Below, piece after piece: positions 4,734-5,903 of a stretch of DNA of 5,903 bases. Each line of letters starts with the position of its first letter. The first letter of the stretch is position 1. The translations under genes and the position numbers were made by a program. The notes under the pieces are model-generated. The model made no database searches. It was not told where the DNA came from and was given only the letters and a program-made list of their open reading frames with translations. Source of the DNA: Candidatus Methylomirabilota bacterium (lineage in GTDB: Bacteria; Methylomirabilota; Methylomirabilia; Methylomirabilales; JACPAU01); NCBI GenBank assembly GCA_023249205.1, contig JAHFDC010000063.1, positions 1 to 5,903 on the forward strand. The letters are read 5' to 3'.

Positions 4734-5903
4734 ATGGCGCAGGGGAGCGTGGCGCTCAAGGAGAATGGGGGTCGCAAGGCGGCCGCCGGCCACCACCGCT
4801 ACCACCAGACTCCCATGCGGGTCTTCTTCCGCGCGGCGGAGGAGCACCCCCGGATCCTGCGGCTCAGCGGGGTCCTGTACGTTCTCCTCACCACCCTCAT
4901 CCTGGCCTCGGCTGCGCCCGACGCCGGCCCCGCGGCCCTGCTGGGGCTGCTCCTGATCTGTGCGTTTGTCCTGGGAACGCTGACCATCTACATGCTGCGG
5001 CTCCAGCCGCGCCAGTGGCAGACCCCGAAGCACCTGACCCTTCTCGCCACCGTGGTGCTGGCCACCCTCCTGGTGGTCCGGGGAGCCGCCATCCTCGCGC
5101 GGGCCCTGGCGACCCATTTCCCGGCGGTGCCGCGCGTCTCCCTGGAGTATGGCCTGCCCGTGGCGGTCGGTGCGGTGTTGCTGGCCGTCCTCTTCAATGC
5201 CCGGGTCGCCTTCGCCGGGTCGCTCGCCATCAGCGTGCTCTCTACCCTCATGGTGGGCATGAGCATGAAGTTCTTCCTCTTCGCCCTGGTGGGCGGGCTC
5301 GTGGGGGTCTTCGCCATCCCCCCGGTCCAGGACCGGAGCACCTTCTTCAAGGCCGGCTGCTGGGTGAGCGTGGCGAGCGCGTACAGCCTGGTGGCCTTCG
5401 CCTTCCTGGAGGGGAGCTTCTCGCAACTGCCGGCCGAGGTCCTGGCGGGGCTGGCGAACGGGGTCCTGACCGCCGTGATCGCCTCCGCCCTGCTGCCGGC
5501 GCTGGAGCGCCTCTTCGAGACCGCCACGGACCTCCGGCTGCTGGAACTGTCGAACATGACCAACCCGCTCCTGCGGCAACTGATCATGACCGCCCCAGGC
5601 ACCTACCACCACAGCGTCATGGTCGGAACCCTCGCCGAGGCGGCGGCCGAGGCGATCGGGGCCAACTCCCTCCTGTGCCGGGTGGGGGCGCTCTACCACG
5701 ACGTGGGGAAAATCAAGAAGCCGGCCTACTTCATCGAGAACCAGCCCGAGGCGGTCGCCCGCCACAATGAGCTGAACCCCCGCATGTCGAGCCTCATCAT
5801 CACTTCGCACGTGAAGGAGGGGATCGCGATGGCCCTGGAGCACCGCCTCCCGCCGGCCATCGTGGACCTCATCCCCCAGCACCACGGCACCCGGCTGGTG
5901 AAG
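4734..5903 (+). CDS. 7TM-HD (HDIG) phosphohydrolase, YqfF/PgpH-like, partial at right edge
   Basis: An open frame of 390 codons that leaves the window without a stop. After a basic cytoplasmic N-terminus (1-44) come about seven hydrophobic segments (roughly 45-61, 68-89, 101-121, 139-170, 178-196, 207-225, 236-256). The family linker LRLLELSN (267-274) and PGTYHHS follow, then the HD domain: His293, HDVGK (322-326), FIENQ (333-337), TSHVKEG (357-363) and QHHGT (382-386). Related proteins such as Listeria PgpH hydrolyse cyclic-di-AMP, so a membrane-bound cyclic-nucleotide phosphodiesterase is likely, but substrate is inferred. The usual extracytoplasmic 7TMR-HDED domain ahead of the 7TM region is absent. 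The ATG at 4734 has GGAGG at 4722-4726, and an in-frame TAG at 4701-4703 bars any longer form in this frame. It follows phoH, the common order, with ybeY expected next. Confidence 0.92.
   Translation, partial: MAQGSVALKENGGRKAAAGHHRYHQTPMRVFFRAAEEHPRILRLSGVLYVLLTTLILASAAPDAGPAALLGLLLICAFVLGTLTIYMLRLQPRQWQTPKHLTLLATVVLATLLVVRGAAILARALATHFPAVPRVSLEYGLPVAVGAVLLAVLFNARVAFAGSLAISVLSTLMVGMSMKFFLFALVGGLVGVFAIPPVQDRSTFFKAGCWVSVASAYSLVAFAFLEGSFSQLPAEVLAGLANGVLTAVIASALLPALERLFETATDLRLLELSNMTNPLLRQLIMTAPGTYHHSVMVGTLAEAAAEAIGANSLLCRVGALYHDVGKIKKPAYFIENQPEAVARHNELNPRMSSLIITSHVKEGIAMALEHRLPPAIVDLIPQHHGTRLVK

Noticed and set aside
4628..5770. 380-codon plus-strand frame overlapping the HD gene
   Set aside because: Its product is Gly/Pro/Arg/Ala-rich with no recognisable domain, while the frame from 4734 encodes a complete set of 7TM-HD motifs across the same bases.

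Overview
The window (5,903 bp, very GC-rich, all genes on the + strand) looks like chromosomal housekeeping DNA from a high-GC Gram-negative-type bacterium. The gene order (hisS-aspS, then phoH followed by an HD phosphohydrolase of the YqfF/PgpH type) and the codon use would fit an NC10/Rokubacteria- or deltaproteobacteria-like lineage. That placement is inference; no rRNA or other taxonomic marker is present.

Layout. 1-123: last 40 codons of a histidyl-tRNA synthetase. 125-1894: complete aspartyl-tRNA synthetase starting one base after hisS, with residues typical of the non-discriminating type. 1891-2093: a foldback, MITE-like element with about 40-bp terminal inverted repeats, which appears to have inserted at the TA of the aspS stop codon. 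2197-3162: PfkB-family sugar kinase, most like 2-keto-3-deoxygluconate kinase. 3163-3477: intergenic region with a good sigma70-type promoter and a roughly 170-nt leader. 3478-4512: PhoH-like (YbeZ-type) ATPase. 4513-4733: intergenic region with a second, unrelated palindromic element (4557-4700). 4734-5903: a 7TM-HD (HDIG) phosphohydrolase, still open at the right edge; it appears to lack the extracytoplasmic domain usually present in this family.

The genes form two functional blocks. The hisS-aspS pair serves tRNA charging, and the AspRS type predicts that this organism makes Asn-tRNA (or asparagine) through GatCAB transamidation. The phoH-HD pair is the start of the common phoH/7TM-HD/ybeY neighbourhood, linked in other bacteria to rRNA maturation and cyclic-di-AMP turnover. 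The sugar kinase between them has no evident functional link to either block.

The most noteworthy content is non-coding: two different structured palindromic elements, each in an intergenic gap of an otherwise ordinary housekeeping region. I did not see a defence system, CRISPR array, phage genes, rRNA or tRNA.
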